The position numbers were made by a program, and so were the translations under genes. From Pseudoflavonifractor sp. An85 (GTDB taxonomy: Bacteria; Bacillota; Clostridia; Oscillospirales; Oscillospiraceae), in contig NZ_NFHE01000003.1 in NCBI RefSeq assembly GCF_002161235.1, positions 1 through 64,000 of the forward strand: a DNA stretch of 64,000 nt. Direction: 5' to 3'. Below are positions 32,011-39,824 of this stretch, piece by piece (position 1 is the stretch's first letter; each line of letters opens with the position of its first letter). The notes under the pieces are model-generated. The model searched no databases. It saw nothing but the letters and a program-made list of their open reading frames with translations, and was not told the origin of the DNA.

Positions 32011-32038
32011 ACAACTTTTTTCTCTCCTGATGCGTCTA
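32011..32038 (+). promoter_or_regulatory. ECF-type promoter of the SGNH-sigV-rsiV unit
   Basis: ACAACTTTTT (32011-32020) and CGTCTA (32033-32038) with 17 bases between AAC and CGT. This fits the SigV/W/X class (AAC -35 core, CGTC -10), 55 bases before the first ATG. It suggests the downstream SigV-like factor drives its own operon. Confidence 0.6.
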
Positions 32039-32092
32039 TCCTAACAGAACATTCTCTCATCGTTCTTATCCTGTTTCACTGGAGGTATCCCC

Positions 32093-32929
32093 ATGACCGA
32101 TCAACCCCGTCGTCGCAGAAGACGGCGCCATGACACACTCCCCGTCAAAGCCATTCTGGCCTGCCTCATAGCCGCCGCAGCTCTGGTTCTCATCCTGCTC
32201 TATCTGTCTCGCAGCTTTGCCCAGAAAACCAACCAGGATGTACAGCCCAGCCCCACTCCCGTACAAACCCAGGAGCCGGCCACCCCTTCCCCTTCTCCCA
32301 CAGTGGCTCCCACCCCGGATTTCTCTCAGTCGGTGCCGGAAAGCGCCCCTGTGGAAGAAAATTATATGGATGACGCGGTTTTTATTGGTGACTCCCGCAC
32401 CGAAGGTCTGTTATTATATACGGGGCTGACCAATACCACAGGGTACACCTACAAAGGTCTGATGGTGGACACGGCATTCACCAAGCCCGTCATCAATCAA
32501 AACGGCCAGATGGTCACGGTCATGGATGCCCTGCGCTCCACCCAGTTTTCCAAGGTGTATATCATGCTGGGCATCAACGAGCTGGGTTGGGCATATCCAG
32601 ACCTGTTCATCGAAAAGTATAAAGAGATCATTGACACCATCCGGGAGATCAACCCCAATGCCATCATCTATGTACAGGAAATTCTCCCCGTCACGCAAAA
32701 AGTGTCCGAAACCCACAGCTATATCACCAACGAAAAAATCTCCCAGTACAACCAAATGCTAGCGGATATGACCCAGGAGAAGGATGTCTATTACCTCCAG
32801 GTCTCCCAGGCCGTGGCAGACAGCCAGGGATGTTTGCCTGAGGAGGCGGCCTCCGACGGCATCCATCTCTCCCCCTCGTACTGTCAGAAGTGGCTGGACT
32901 ACCTGCTCTGTCATACCGTGTCCCCCTAA
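32093..32929 (+). CDS. Membrane-anchored SGNH/GDSL hydrolase
   Basis: A 278-residue protein, TGGAGG before ATG 32093. Basic N-terminus (RRRRRRHD), one membrane segment (AILACLIAAAALVLILLYL), a Pro/Thr spacer, then an extracytoplasmic SGNH domain: GDSRTEG (catalytic Ser near residue 100), MLGINELG (block III Asn) and SDGIHLSP (Asp/His near 254-257). Relatives remove or transfer acyl groups on surface glycans. In B. subtilis the sigV operon holds the peptidoglycan O-acetyltransferase oatA; an acyl-modifying enzyme ahead of sigV-rsiV here points to a similar lysozyme-resistance theme. That parallel is inference. Confidence 0.82.
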   Translation: MTDQPRRRRRRRHDTLPVKAILACLIAAAALVLILLYLSRSFAQKTNQDVQPSPTPVQTQEPATPSPSPTVAPTPDFSQSVPESAPVEENYMDDAVFIGDSRTEGLLLYTGLTNTTGYTYKGLMVDTAFTKPVINQNGQMVTVMDALRSTQFSKVYIMLGINELGWAYPDLFIEKYKEIIDTIREINPNAIIYVQEILPVTQKVSETHSYITNEKISQYNQMLADMTQEKDVYYLQVSQAVADSQGCLPEEAASDGIHLSPSYCQKWLDYLLCHTVSP

Positions 32930-32963
32930 CGCAGAATTCCGGCCATGGAAAGGAACTACGCCT

Positions 32964-33479
32964 ATGGACGCCACCCAAGATTCCCCTCTGATCTCCTTTA
33001 TCCAGGAGAATCAGGAAAAACTATACCGCATCGCCTATGCCCATGTAAAAAATCAGGACGACGCCCTGGACCTGGTCCACTCCTCCATCGTCAAGGCCTT
33101 GCAAAAACAGCATACCCTGCGCAACCAGGAATGTGTACGCACCTGGTTTTACCGCATTCTGGTCAACGAGTGTATGACCTATTTCCGCAAAAAATCCCGT
33201 CTCATTTATCTGGCGGATATAGGTGACAAGTTGCTGGAAACCTCTGCCCAGCCTCATGGGCAGGACACCTATCTGGACCTGTATTCCGCCATTGATCAGC
33301 TGCCTTCTCAGCTGAAAACCATCATCATTTTACGCTATTTCGAGGATCTAAAGCTATCCACCATTGCAGAAATTACGTCCACCAATCTCAGCACCACGAA
33401 ATCACGCCTGTACAAAGCACTGGAGCTTTTGAAACTAGACTTGGGAGGTATGGAAGATGATCGATCACTCTCCATATGA
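32964..33479 (+). CDS. sigV: SigV-like ECF sigma factor
   Basis: A 171-residue ECF sigma factor from ATG 32964 with AAAGGA upstream. Region 2: YRIAYAHVKNQDDALDLVHS with RTWFYRILVNECMTYFRKKS. Region 4: QLPSQLKTIIILRYFEDLKL then STIAEITSTNLSTTKSRLYK. The pairing with an RsiV-type anti-sigma that overlaps its 3' end by 23 bases identifies it as SigV-like, which in Bacillus, Enterococcus and Clostridioides responds to lysozyme. Confidence 0.85.
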   Translation: MDATQDSPLISFIQENQEKLYRIAYAHVKNQDDALDLVHSSIVKALQKQHTLRNQECVRTWFYRILVNECMTYFRKKSRLIYLADIGDKLLETSAQPHGQDTYLDLYSAIDQLPSQLKTIIILRYFEDLKLSTIAEITSTNLSTTKSRLYKALELLKLDLGGMEDDRSLSI

Positions 33480-34293
33480 TAATATCCAGATCCCCCAGCA
33501 GCTGTCCAATGTGGTGGAGAACGCCATTGCATGCGGCACAGGAAAACACCGTCGTCGTCCATGGAAGGCTGTGGCAGCCTGTGTTCCCGCCACCATGGCC
33601 GCCTGTCTGGTACTTCTGCTCAACCTCTCCCCCTCCTTTGCCGCCGGAGCATGCAGCCTGCCGGTGGTGGGAGATGTATGCCGCATCTTTGTCTTTCGGG
33701 AGTATCACACCCAGGACGAGATCAAATACATTGACGCTGTGATCCCGCAAATCGAAAACACCGGCAAAACCCAGTTGGAGCAACGGGTCAACCTGTACAT
33801 CCAGCAGCTCATTCAAAACTGCCTGGATGAGAGCGAAGCCCGGGCCAAGGAGTACTACGATGCCTTTGTGGCCACAGGGGGTGACCCCGCCGACTTCCAC
33901 CCCATCGGCATCACCATTGACTACGAGGTGAAGTACCTCACCTCACAGTATGTCTCGCTGCACATCTATCACTACGAGACGGCCATCGCCGCCTATCAGA
34001 CCGATTACTATTATACCCTGGATCTGGAGAGCGAGAAAGTGCTCACCCTCAAAGACTGGTTCGGCAATGACTACAAGCAGATTGTCGCCGACAGCATCCG
34101 CAACACCATTCTCACTTGGTCTCCGGAAGATCGACGAGAACTGTGGACAGACATCAGCCTGGAAGACCTAATTACCGAACAGCGCAGCTTCTATCTCAAC
34201 GAGGACGGACAGGCTGTGGTGGTCTTTGACAAATACGAACTGGCCTGTGGCGCTGCCGGACGGCCGGAGTTCGTCATTTCCCAACCGTCGTAA
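33457..34293 (+). CDS. rsiV: RsiV-like anti-sigma factor
   Basis: A 278-residue type II membrane protein; GGGAGG eight bases before ATG 33457. A cytoplasmic stretch of about 40 residues for sigma binding, a membrane segment (AACVPATMAACLVLLLNL), then a DUF4163/DUF3298-type ectodomain (YLTSQYVSLHIYHYETA, LDLESEKVLTLKDWFGNDY). In B. subtilis this ectodomain binds lysozyme, exposing RsiV to signal peptidase and site-2 protease and freeing SigV. The short AxA region after the membrane segment (SFAAGA) could be the signal-peptidase site. Confidence 0.85.
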   Translation: MIDHSPYDNIQIPQQLSNVVENAIACGTGKHRRRPWKAVAACVPATMAACLVLLLNLSPSFAAGACSLPVVGDVCRIFVFREYHTQDEIKYIDAVIPQIENTGKTQLEQRVNLYIQQLIQNCLDESEARAKEYYDAFVATGGDPADFHPIGITIDYEVKYLTSQYVSLHIYHYETAIAAYQTDYYYTLDLESEKVLTLKDWFGNDYKQIVADSIRNTILTWSPEDRRELWTDISLEDLITEQRSFYLNEDGQAVVVFDKYELACGAAGRPEFVISQPS

Positions 34294-34296
34294 AAA

Positions 34297-34327
34297 AATC
34301 CCCCGGCCGGTGGCCGGGGGATTTTCC
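34297..34327. terminator. Bidirectional terminator between rsiV and nfnB
   Basis: Perfect stem AATCCCCCGGCC / GGCCGGGGGATT with a 3-base loop, T-rich on the plus side and preceded by an A7 tract that serves the opposite strand. Confidence 0.9.
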
Positions 34328-34328
34328 A

Positions 34329-35729
34329 TTATTTGTTTTGGATGTACTGGTCAATGGCAGCTGCGGCCTGTTTACCCGCACCCATGGCCAAGATGACAGT
34401 GGCAGCACCGGTGACGGCGTCGCCGCCGGCGTACACGCCCTCTCGGCTGGTGAGGCCGTCGTCCCCGTTGGTGACGATGCAGCCGTGGCGGTTGGTCTCC
34501 AGACCGGGGGTGGTGGACCGGATGAGGGGGTTGGGGCTGGTACCGATGGACATAATCATGGTGTCCACGTCCAGCTCAAAGCGGCTGTCCGGCTTCTCCA
34601 CGGGACGGCGGCGGCCGGAGGCGTCGGGCTCGCCCAGCTCCATCTCGATGCACGCCATGCCACGGACACGGCCATCCTCGTCGCCCAGCACCTCCACGGG
34701 ATTGGTGAGGGTCTTGAAGATGATGCCCTCCTCCTGGGCGTGCTCCACCTCTTCCTTACGGGCGGGGAGCTCCTCCATGCCCCGGCGGTAGACGATGTAC
34801 ACCTCTTCGGCGCCCATGCGCTTGGCGCAGCGGGCGGCATCCATGGCCACGTTGCCGCCGCCCACCACGGCCACCTTGTGGCTGTGCATGATGGGGGTCT
34901 TGCTGCCGGGCTGGTAGGCCTTCATGAGGTTGATACGGGTGAGGTACTCGTTGGCAGAGTACACACCCTTGAGGCTCTCGCCGGGAATGCCCATAAACCG
35001 GGGCAGACCTGCGCCGCTGGCGATGTACACCGCCTCAAAGCCATACTCGCCCATGAGCTCGTCAATGGTGAGCACCTTGCCGATGACCATGTTGGTCTCG
35101 ATGGTGACACCCAGGGCTTTCAAGCCGTCAATCTCCTGCTGGACAATGGCCTTGGGCAGACGGAACTCAGGGATGCCGTACACCAGCACGCCACCAGCCA
35201 GATGAAGGGCCTCATAGATGGTCACTTCATAGCCCAGCTTGGCCAGATCGCCGGCAGCGGTGAGGCCAGAGGGGCCAGCGCCGATGATGGCCACTTTGTG
35301 TCCGTTGGGCTGGGGCTTGACAGGGGCCTCTTTCACATGCTCCCGGTGCCAGTCAGCCACAAACCGCTCCAAACGGCCAATGCCCACACTCTCCCCCTTG
35401 ATGCCGCGCACACACTTGCCCTCACACTGGTTCTCCTGGGGGCAGACACGACCACATACAGCGGGCAAAGCACTGGAGGCAGAGAGCACCTGATAGGCTC
35501 CCTCAAAGTCCTCCTCTGCCACCTTGCCAATGAAGGCGGGGATGTCAATGCCCACAGGGCAACCGCTCTGGCAGGGCTTATTCTTACAGTTCAGGCAGCG
35601 TTTGGCCTCGTTCACCGCCATTTCCGCGGTATACCCCAGAGCCACCTCGTCAAAGTTATGGTTTCTCACCTGGGGCTCCTGGCTGGGCATGGGGCACTTG
35701 CAGGGGTCCATGTTGATCTGGTGTGCCAT
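34329..35729 (-). CDS. nfnB: NfnB/GltD-like NAD(P)H oxidoreductase subunit
   Basis: A 466-residue FAD/iron-sulfur protein homologous to the glutamate synthase small subunit. The N-terminal CLNCKNKPCQSGCP near residues 47-60 and a later Cys set (CGRVCPQENQCEGKC) bind two [4Fe-4S] clusters. GAGPSGLTAAGDL is the FAD site and VVGGGNVAMDAARCA the NADPH site. Paired with the ferredoxin-NADP reductase-like gene directly upstream, it fits NfnAB, the flavin-bifurcating NADH-dependent ferredoxin:NADP oxidoreductase of Clostridia. The start is ambiguous between GTG 35735, which overlaps the nfnA stop, and ATG 35729. Confidence 0.87.
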   Translation of the reverse strand: MAHQINMDPCKCPMPSQEPQVRNHNFDEVALGYTAEMAVNEAKRCLNCKNKPCQSGCPVGIDIPAFIGKVAEEDFEGAYQVLSASSALPAVCGRVCPQENQCEGKCVRGIKGESVGIGRLERFVADWHREHVKEAPVKPQPNGHKVAIIGAGPSGLTAAGDLAKLGYEVTIYEALHLAGGVLVYGIPEFRLPKAIVQQEIDGLKALGVTIETNMVIGKVLTIDELMGEYGFEAVYIASGAGLPRFMGIPGESLKGVYSANEYLTRINLMKAYQPGSKTPIMHSHKVAVVGGGNVAMDAARCAKRMGAEEVYIVYRRGMEELPARKEEVEHAQEEGIIFKTLTNPVEVLGDEDGRVRGMACIEMELGEPDASGRRRPVEKPDSRFELDVDTMIMSIGTSPNPLIRSTTPGLETNRHGCIVTNGDDGLTSREGVYAGGDAVTGAATVILAMGAGKQAAAAIDQYIQNK

Positions 35730-35731
35730 GC

Positions 35732-36574
35732 TCACTGCACCTCCTTGTTGAGCAGATTACAAGAGGCCTCCCGGGCGTGGGTCTCAAACTCCCGGTAGGT
35801 GGAACCCCGGTGCATGGCCTCGTCAAAGTCCACCTGGTGGCCGTCAAAGTCGGGGCCGTCCACACAGGCGAACTTGGTCACACCGCCCACGGTGAGGCGG
35901 CAGCCACCGCACATGCCGGTGCCGTCGATCATGATGGGGTTCATGGACACAGTGGTCTTGATACCGTACTTCTCGGTGAGCTTGCACACAAACTTCATCA
36001 TGATGAGGGGGCCGATGGCAATGACCTCGTCGTACTGGTTGCCCGCCTGGATGAGGGCCTCCAGGGCATTGGTCACCAAGCCCTTCTCTCCCCAAGTGCC
36101 GTCATCGCTCATCTTGGCCATGTGGTCAGACACCGCCTCAAACTCCTGCTCCAGAATCACCAGATCCTTGGAGCGGAAACCCACGATGGAGTGCACCTCA
36201 GCGCCCAGCTCGTGCAGACGCTTGGCCGTGGGGTAAGCAATGGCGCAGCCCACGCCGCCGCCCACCACGGCCACCTTCTTCAGGCCATCCAATTCACTGG
36301 CGCGACCCAGGGGGCCCACAAAGTCATGGACGGACTGGCCAGCCTCCAGCTGGTTGAGCTCCATGGTGGTGCCGCCCACAATCTGAAAAATAATGGTCAC
36401 CGTACCGGCTTCCCGGTCAAAATCGGCAATGGTCAAGGGAATGCGCTCCGAGTCCTCAAAGGGGCGCACAATGATAAACTGACCCGGCTGTGCCTTCTTT
36501 GCCACCAGAGGGGCCTCAATGACCATCTTGGTGACGGTGGGGTTCAGCGGGGTTTTTTCCGCAATTCGAAACAT
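35732..36574 (-). CDS. nfnA: NfnA/sulfide dehydrogenase-like subunit
   Basis: A 280-residue ferredoxin-NADP reductase family protein from ATG 36574 with AAGGAG upstream. N-terminal FAD barrel (GQFIIVRPFEDSERIPLTI), nucleotide-binding VAVVGGGVGCAIAYPTA, and C-terminal [2Fe-2S] cysteines in GTGMCGGCRLTV...FACVDGP. This is the small NfnA subunit carrying the NADH-side FAD. Its stop overlaps a possible nfnB start, so the two subunits are coupled. The complex balances NADH, NADPH and reduced ferredoxin in fermenters. Confidence 0.87.
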   Translation of the reverse strand: MFRIAEKTPLNPTVTKMVIEAPLVAKKAQPGQFIIVRPFEDSERIPLTIADFDREAGTVTIIFQIVGGTTMELNQLEAGQSVHDFVGPLGRASELDGLKKVAVVGGGVGCAIAYPTAKRLHELGAEVHSIVGFRSKDLVILEQEFEAVSDHMAKMSDDGTWGEKGLVTNALEALIQAGNQYDEVIAIGPLIMMKFVCKLTEKYGIKTTVSMNPIMIDGTGMCGGCRLTVGGVTKFACVDGPDFDGHQVDFDEAMHRGSTYREFETHAREASCNLLNKEVQ

Positions 36575-36606
36575 AATGATCTCCTTCCCTGGGGAATTCC
36601 ACACAC

Positions 36607-36643
36607 AAAATAAGGGGAGGGACTTTCCCCTCCCCTTATTTTA
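36607..36643. terminator. Terminator between nfnA and the alcohol dehydrogenase
   Basis: AAAATAAGGGGAGGG pairs with CCCTCCCCTTATTTT (stem of about 15 bp, short loop); symmetrical A/T flanks allow use from both sides. It terminates the alcohol dehydrogenase transcript before nfnA. Confidence 0.85.
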
Positions 36644-36655
36644 CACGCTAAAGGA

Positions 36656-37864
36656 TTAAAAGTCAACGTCCAGGTCGTAATAGCAGGCGCGCAGCAGCTT
36701 CTCCATGTCGGCCTGATCAGGCTGACGGGGGTTGGAGCCGGTGCAGGCATCGCCGATGGCGTTGGTGGCGATCTCAGAGAGCTTGGAGAGGAACTCCTCC
36801 TCACTCACAAAGCCGGTCTCAGCGATCACGCCGCCCTCACCGTAGTGCTGGATGCACTGGGGAATGTTCAACTCGTCGTTCATGCGGCGCAGCTCGGCCA
36901 CCAGAGCTTCCACCAGGGACTTGGTGTCGCTGCCTTCCAGACCCATGAAGCGGGCAATGTCAGCGTAACGCTGGGCAGCCTCTTCGTTCTTGGCGTTGTA
37001 CTGGATGACCTTGGGCAGGTACATGGCGTTGGCAGCGCCGTGGATGATGTGGCCGCCCTCAAACACAGCGCCAGTCTTGTGGGCCATGGAGTGGACGATG
37101 CCCAGCAGAGCGTTGGAGAAAGCCATACCGGCCAGACACTGAGCGTTGTGCATCCGGTCACGGGCATCCATGTCACCCTCATAGGACTTCTTCAGATCGT
37201 TGTGGATCATCTTGATGGCGTGGAGAGCCAGAGGATCGGTGTAGTCACAGTGGACGGTGGACACATAGGCCTCGATGGCGTGAGTCATGGCGTCCATACC
37301 GGTGTGGGCGGTAAGCTTGGCAGGCATCTTCTCAGCCAGATCGGGGTCCACGATGGCCACATCGGGGGTAATGTTAAAGTCGGCCAGGGGGTACTTGATG
37401 CCCTTGTCATAGTCGGTGATGACGGAGAAGGCAGTGACCTCGGTGGCGGTGCCGGAGGTGGAGGGAATGGCGCAGAAGTGAGCCTTCTGGCGCAGGGTGG
37501 GGAAATTGAAGGGGACGATGAGATCCTCGAAGGTGACATCGGGGTACTCATAGAAGGCCCACATAGCCTTGGCTGCGTCAATGGGGCTGCCGCCGCCGAT
37601 GGCCACGATCCAGTCGGGCTGGAACTGGCGCATCTCCTCGGCACCACGCATCACGGTGGTGACGCTGGGATCGGGCTCCACGCCCTCAAAAATATGTACT
37701 TCCATGCCCGCTTCCTTCAGGGCATTCTCCACCCGGGCAAGGAAGCCGAACCGCTTCATGCTGCCGCCGCCGGTGACCACAAAAGCCTTGGTGCCCTTCA
37801 GATTCTTCAGCTCTTCCAGAGAGCCTTTGCCGTGATACAGGTCACGAGGAAGTGTAAAACGCAT
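36656..37864 (-). CDS. Iron-containing alcohol dehydrogenase
   Basis: A 402-residue group III alcohol dehydrogenase. The nucleotide site is VVTGGGSMKRFG near residue 31-42 with the GGGSPIDAAKAMW signature near 97-108. The iron-binding His residues lie in HTGMDAMTHAIEAYV and GIVHSMAHKTGAVFEGGHII. It would reduce aldehydes such as butyraldehyde or acetaldehyde, re-oxidising NAD(P)H in fermentation. Single-gene unit with its own promoter (37964-37992) and terminator. Confidence 0.88.
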   Translation of the reverse strand: MRFTLPRDLYHGKGSLEELKNLKGTKAFVVTGGGSMKRFGFLARVENALKEAGMEVHIFEGVEPDPSVTTVMRGAEEMRQFQPDWIVAIGGGSPIDAAKAMWAFYEYPDVTFEDLIVPFNFPTLRQKAHFCAIPSTSGTATEVTAFSVITDYDKGIKYPLADFNITPDVAIVDPDLAEKMPAKLTAHTGMDAMTHAIEAYVSTVHCDYTDPLALHAIKMIHNDLKKSYEGDMDARDRMHNAQCLAGMAFSNALLGIVHSMAHKTGAVFEGGHIIHGAANAMYLPKVIQYNAKNEEAAQRYADIARFMGLEGSDTKSLVEALVAELRRMNDELNIPQCIQHYGEGGVIAETGFVSEEEFLSKLSEIATNAIGDACTGSNPRQPDQADMEKLLRACYYDLDVDF

Positions 37865-37963
37865 AAAATAATACCTCCATACATGTGGGTGCTACCCCCT
37901 TCTGGCCGAAGAGGATGCGATTGGTAGGTCTGTCAGCCAGGGGTTTCTCCCTGTCTTGCTGGG

Positions 37964-37992
37964 ATTATACCATATGGAATCGTTTTTGTGTA
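37964..37992 (-). promoter_or_regulatory. Promoter of the alcohol dehydrogenase gene
   Basis: Minus strand TACACA (37992-37987), 17-bp spacer, TATAAT (37969-37964), 100 bases before the ATG. The 37865-38050 gap holds nothing else recognisable. Confidence 0.65.
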
Positions 37993-38052
37993 GCCCAAAT
38001 TTTGTATAGATTGTAAATTTTCACTCCCCTATGTTCTCTGGGTACATTCTAG

Positions 38053-38083
38053 AAAAAACGGGCCACGCCATACGACGCAGCCC
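38053..38083 (-). terminator. Terminator of the minus-strand glycan unit
   Basis: Stem GGGCTGCG / CGTGGCCC (two wobble pairs) with an 8-base loop, followed on the minus strand by GTTTTTTC. A second palindrome CCCCGCC/GGCGGGG surrounds the stop codon at 38098. Confidence 0.7.
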
Positions 38084-38097
38084 ATTTCCTCCCCGCC

Positions 38098-38862
38098 TTA
38101 ATCGGCGGGGACTTCAATCTTTCGTTTTCCGTCCAGCATCTCCTGGTATCGGTCGCAGATGCCCTGCACATCGTCGCCAAATTCAATCTGGTGACCTTTG
38201 TGCAGCCACAAAATCTTGGTACACATCTCCCGTACCTGATCCAGAGAGTGGGAGACCAGAATGGAGGTAGCCCCGCCATAGATGATCTCCTTCATTTTCT
38301 CCTCGCTCTTTTTCCGGAAGGCGCCGTCACCCACAGACAGAACCTCGTCCAGAATGAGGATGTCCGGCTGAACCAGACAGGCAATGGAGAAGGCCAGACG
38401 GGACTTCATGCCCGAGGATAGCTGCTTGAACGGGCGATCCTCAAACTCCTTGAGATCGGCAAACGCAATGATCTGGTCGTACATCTCGTTCATAAACTTG
38501 CGGGTGTAGCCCAGCATGGCTCCACGGAGATAGGTGTTCTCTCGTACCGTCAAATCACCATCGAAGCCGCTGGCCAGCTCCAACAGGGCGGCAATGGTGC
38601 CCTCCCGCTTAACGTAGCCTTCGGTGGGCTCCATAATGCCGGAAATGGCTTTCAAGAGAGTGGATTTTCCCGCTCCGTTGGTGCCAATGATGCCTAGCAT
38701 ATCTCCCTTTTCCAGGGTAAACGTGACATTCTTGTCCGCCCAGAACTTTTTCACCTCGTACTTGCCTCGCAGACGACGGGTGATGTACTCCTTGATGCCG
38801 ATATCTTTGAAATCCCCCGTCATATACCGGATGGAGACGTTGTTCACTTCCAAAATACTCAT
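38098..38862 (-). CDS. ABC exporter ATPase (TagH/Wzt-type, short)
   Basis: A 254-residue ATPase: Walker A GTNGAGKSTLLKAISG, signature LSSGMKSRLAFSIA, Walker B DILILDEVLSVGD. It groups with TagH/Wzt ATPases that power export of finished surface polysaccharides, and its partner permease is at 41497. It lacks the long C-terminal carbohydrate-binding domain of Wzt. Last gene of the minus-strand glycan unit. Confidence 0.87.
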   Translation of the reverse strand: MSILEVNNVSIRYMTGDFKDIGIKEYITRRLRGKYEVKKFWADKNVTFTLEKGDMLGIIGTNGAGKSTLLKAISGIMEPTEGYVKREGTIAALLELASGFDGDLTVRENTYLRGAMLGYTRKFMNEMYDQIIAFADLKEFEDRPFKQLSSGMKSRLAFSIACLVQPDILILDEVLSVGDGAFRKKSEEKMKEIIYGGATSILVSHSLDQVREMCTKILWLHKGHQIEFGDDVQGICDRYQEMLDGKRKIEVPAD

Positions 38863-38864
38863 CG

Positions 38865-39824
38865 TTACACCTCTTCATCCTCTTGGTTCTCATCGCTGCT
38901 CTCTTGCAGGATGTAGATGGGGCGACGCTTGGTTTCCAGATAGGTCTTCGCCAGGTACTGACCAATCACACCGATGGACAACAACTGGATTCCTCCCAAA
39001 AAGAGCATCACGCACATCATGCTGGGCCATCCACTCACCGGGTCTCCAAACAGAATGGTACGCACCAGGATAAAGCACAGGGCCAGAGCGGCACACAGGC
39101 AGGTGAGAATTCCGAATACCGAGGCCATGGCCAGAGGTGCGGTGGAAAAGGCCACAATACCCTCAATGGAGTAGAGAAACAACTTCCAGAAAGACCACTT
39201 GGTCTCCCCCGCCACCCGCTGCACGTTTTCATAAGGCAACCATTTGGTACGGAAGCCCACCCAGCCGAAAATGCCCTTGGAGAAACGGTTGTACTCCTTC
39301 ATGGACAAAATGGCATCCACCATGGCCCGCTTCATCAGGCGATAGTCTCGGGCGCCGTCCACAATGTCCGCATCCGAAATGCGGTTGATGAGCTTGTAGA
39401 AGGCGCGGGCAAAAAAGCTGCGAATGGGAGGCTCCCCGGCCCGGTCCACCCGGCGGGTGGCCACGGAGTCATAGGGCTCGTTCTGGAGAATTTCATACAT
39501 CTGGGGCAGCAGCGCCGGGGGATCCTGCATGTCCGCATCCATAATGGCCACATAGTCCCCCTTGGCGTGTTCCAGCCCTGCATAGATGGCCGCCTCCTTG
39601 CCGAAGTTCCGGGAGAAGGACAGATAACGGACATTTTCATACTGCTGAGCATAGGTGCGCAACAGGGACAGAGTGCCGTCTCTGGATCCATCGTTGACCA
39701 GCAACACCTCCAACTCTGCGGCGTACTGCTCCCTCATGATCTGAGCCACACGCTGAATTTCAGGGAGGAAATATGGCAGCGCTTGTTCCTCGTTGTAACA
39801 AGGAACGATTACAGTGATTGTCAT
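38865..39824 (-). CDS. Polyprenyl-phosphate sugar transferase (GT2, GtrB/DPM type)
   Basis: A 319-residue protein from ATG 39824 (GGAGGAGG upstream). GT-A motifs: LLVNDGSRDGT near 41-51 and MDADMQDPP near 95-103; RDYRLMKRAM follows. Two C-terminal membrane segments (near 220-270) match GtrB/ArnC enzymes that load a sugar onto undecaprenyl phosphate. The overlapping GT-C gene upstream would use that lipid-linked sugar outside the membrane. Together they probably add a side-chain sugar to the exported polymer. Confidence 0.85.
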   Translation of the reverse strand: MTITVIVPCYNEEQALPYFLPEIQRVAQIMREQYAAELEVLLVNDGSRDGTLSLLRTYAQQYENVRYLSFSRNFGKEAAIYAGLEHAKGDYVAIMDADMQDPPALLPQMYEILQNEPYDSVATRRVDRAGEPPIRSFFARAFYKLINRISDADIVDGARDYRLMKRAMVDAILSMKEYNRFSKGIFGWVGFRTKWLPYENVQRVAGETKWSFWKLFLYSIEGIVAFSTAPLAMASVFGILTCLCAALALCFILVRTILFGDPVSGWPSMMCVMLFLGGIQLLSIGVIGQYLAKTYLETKRRPIYILQESSDENQEDEEV

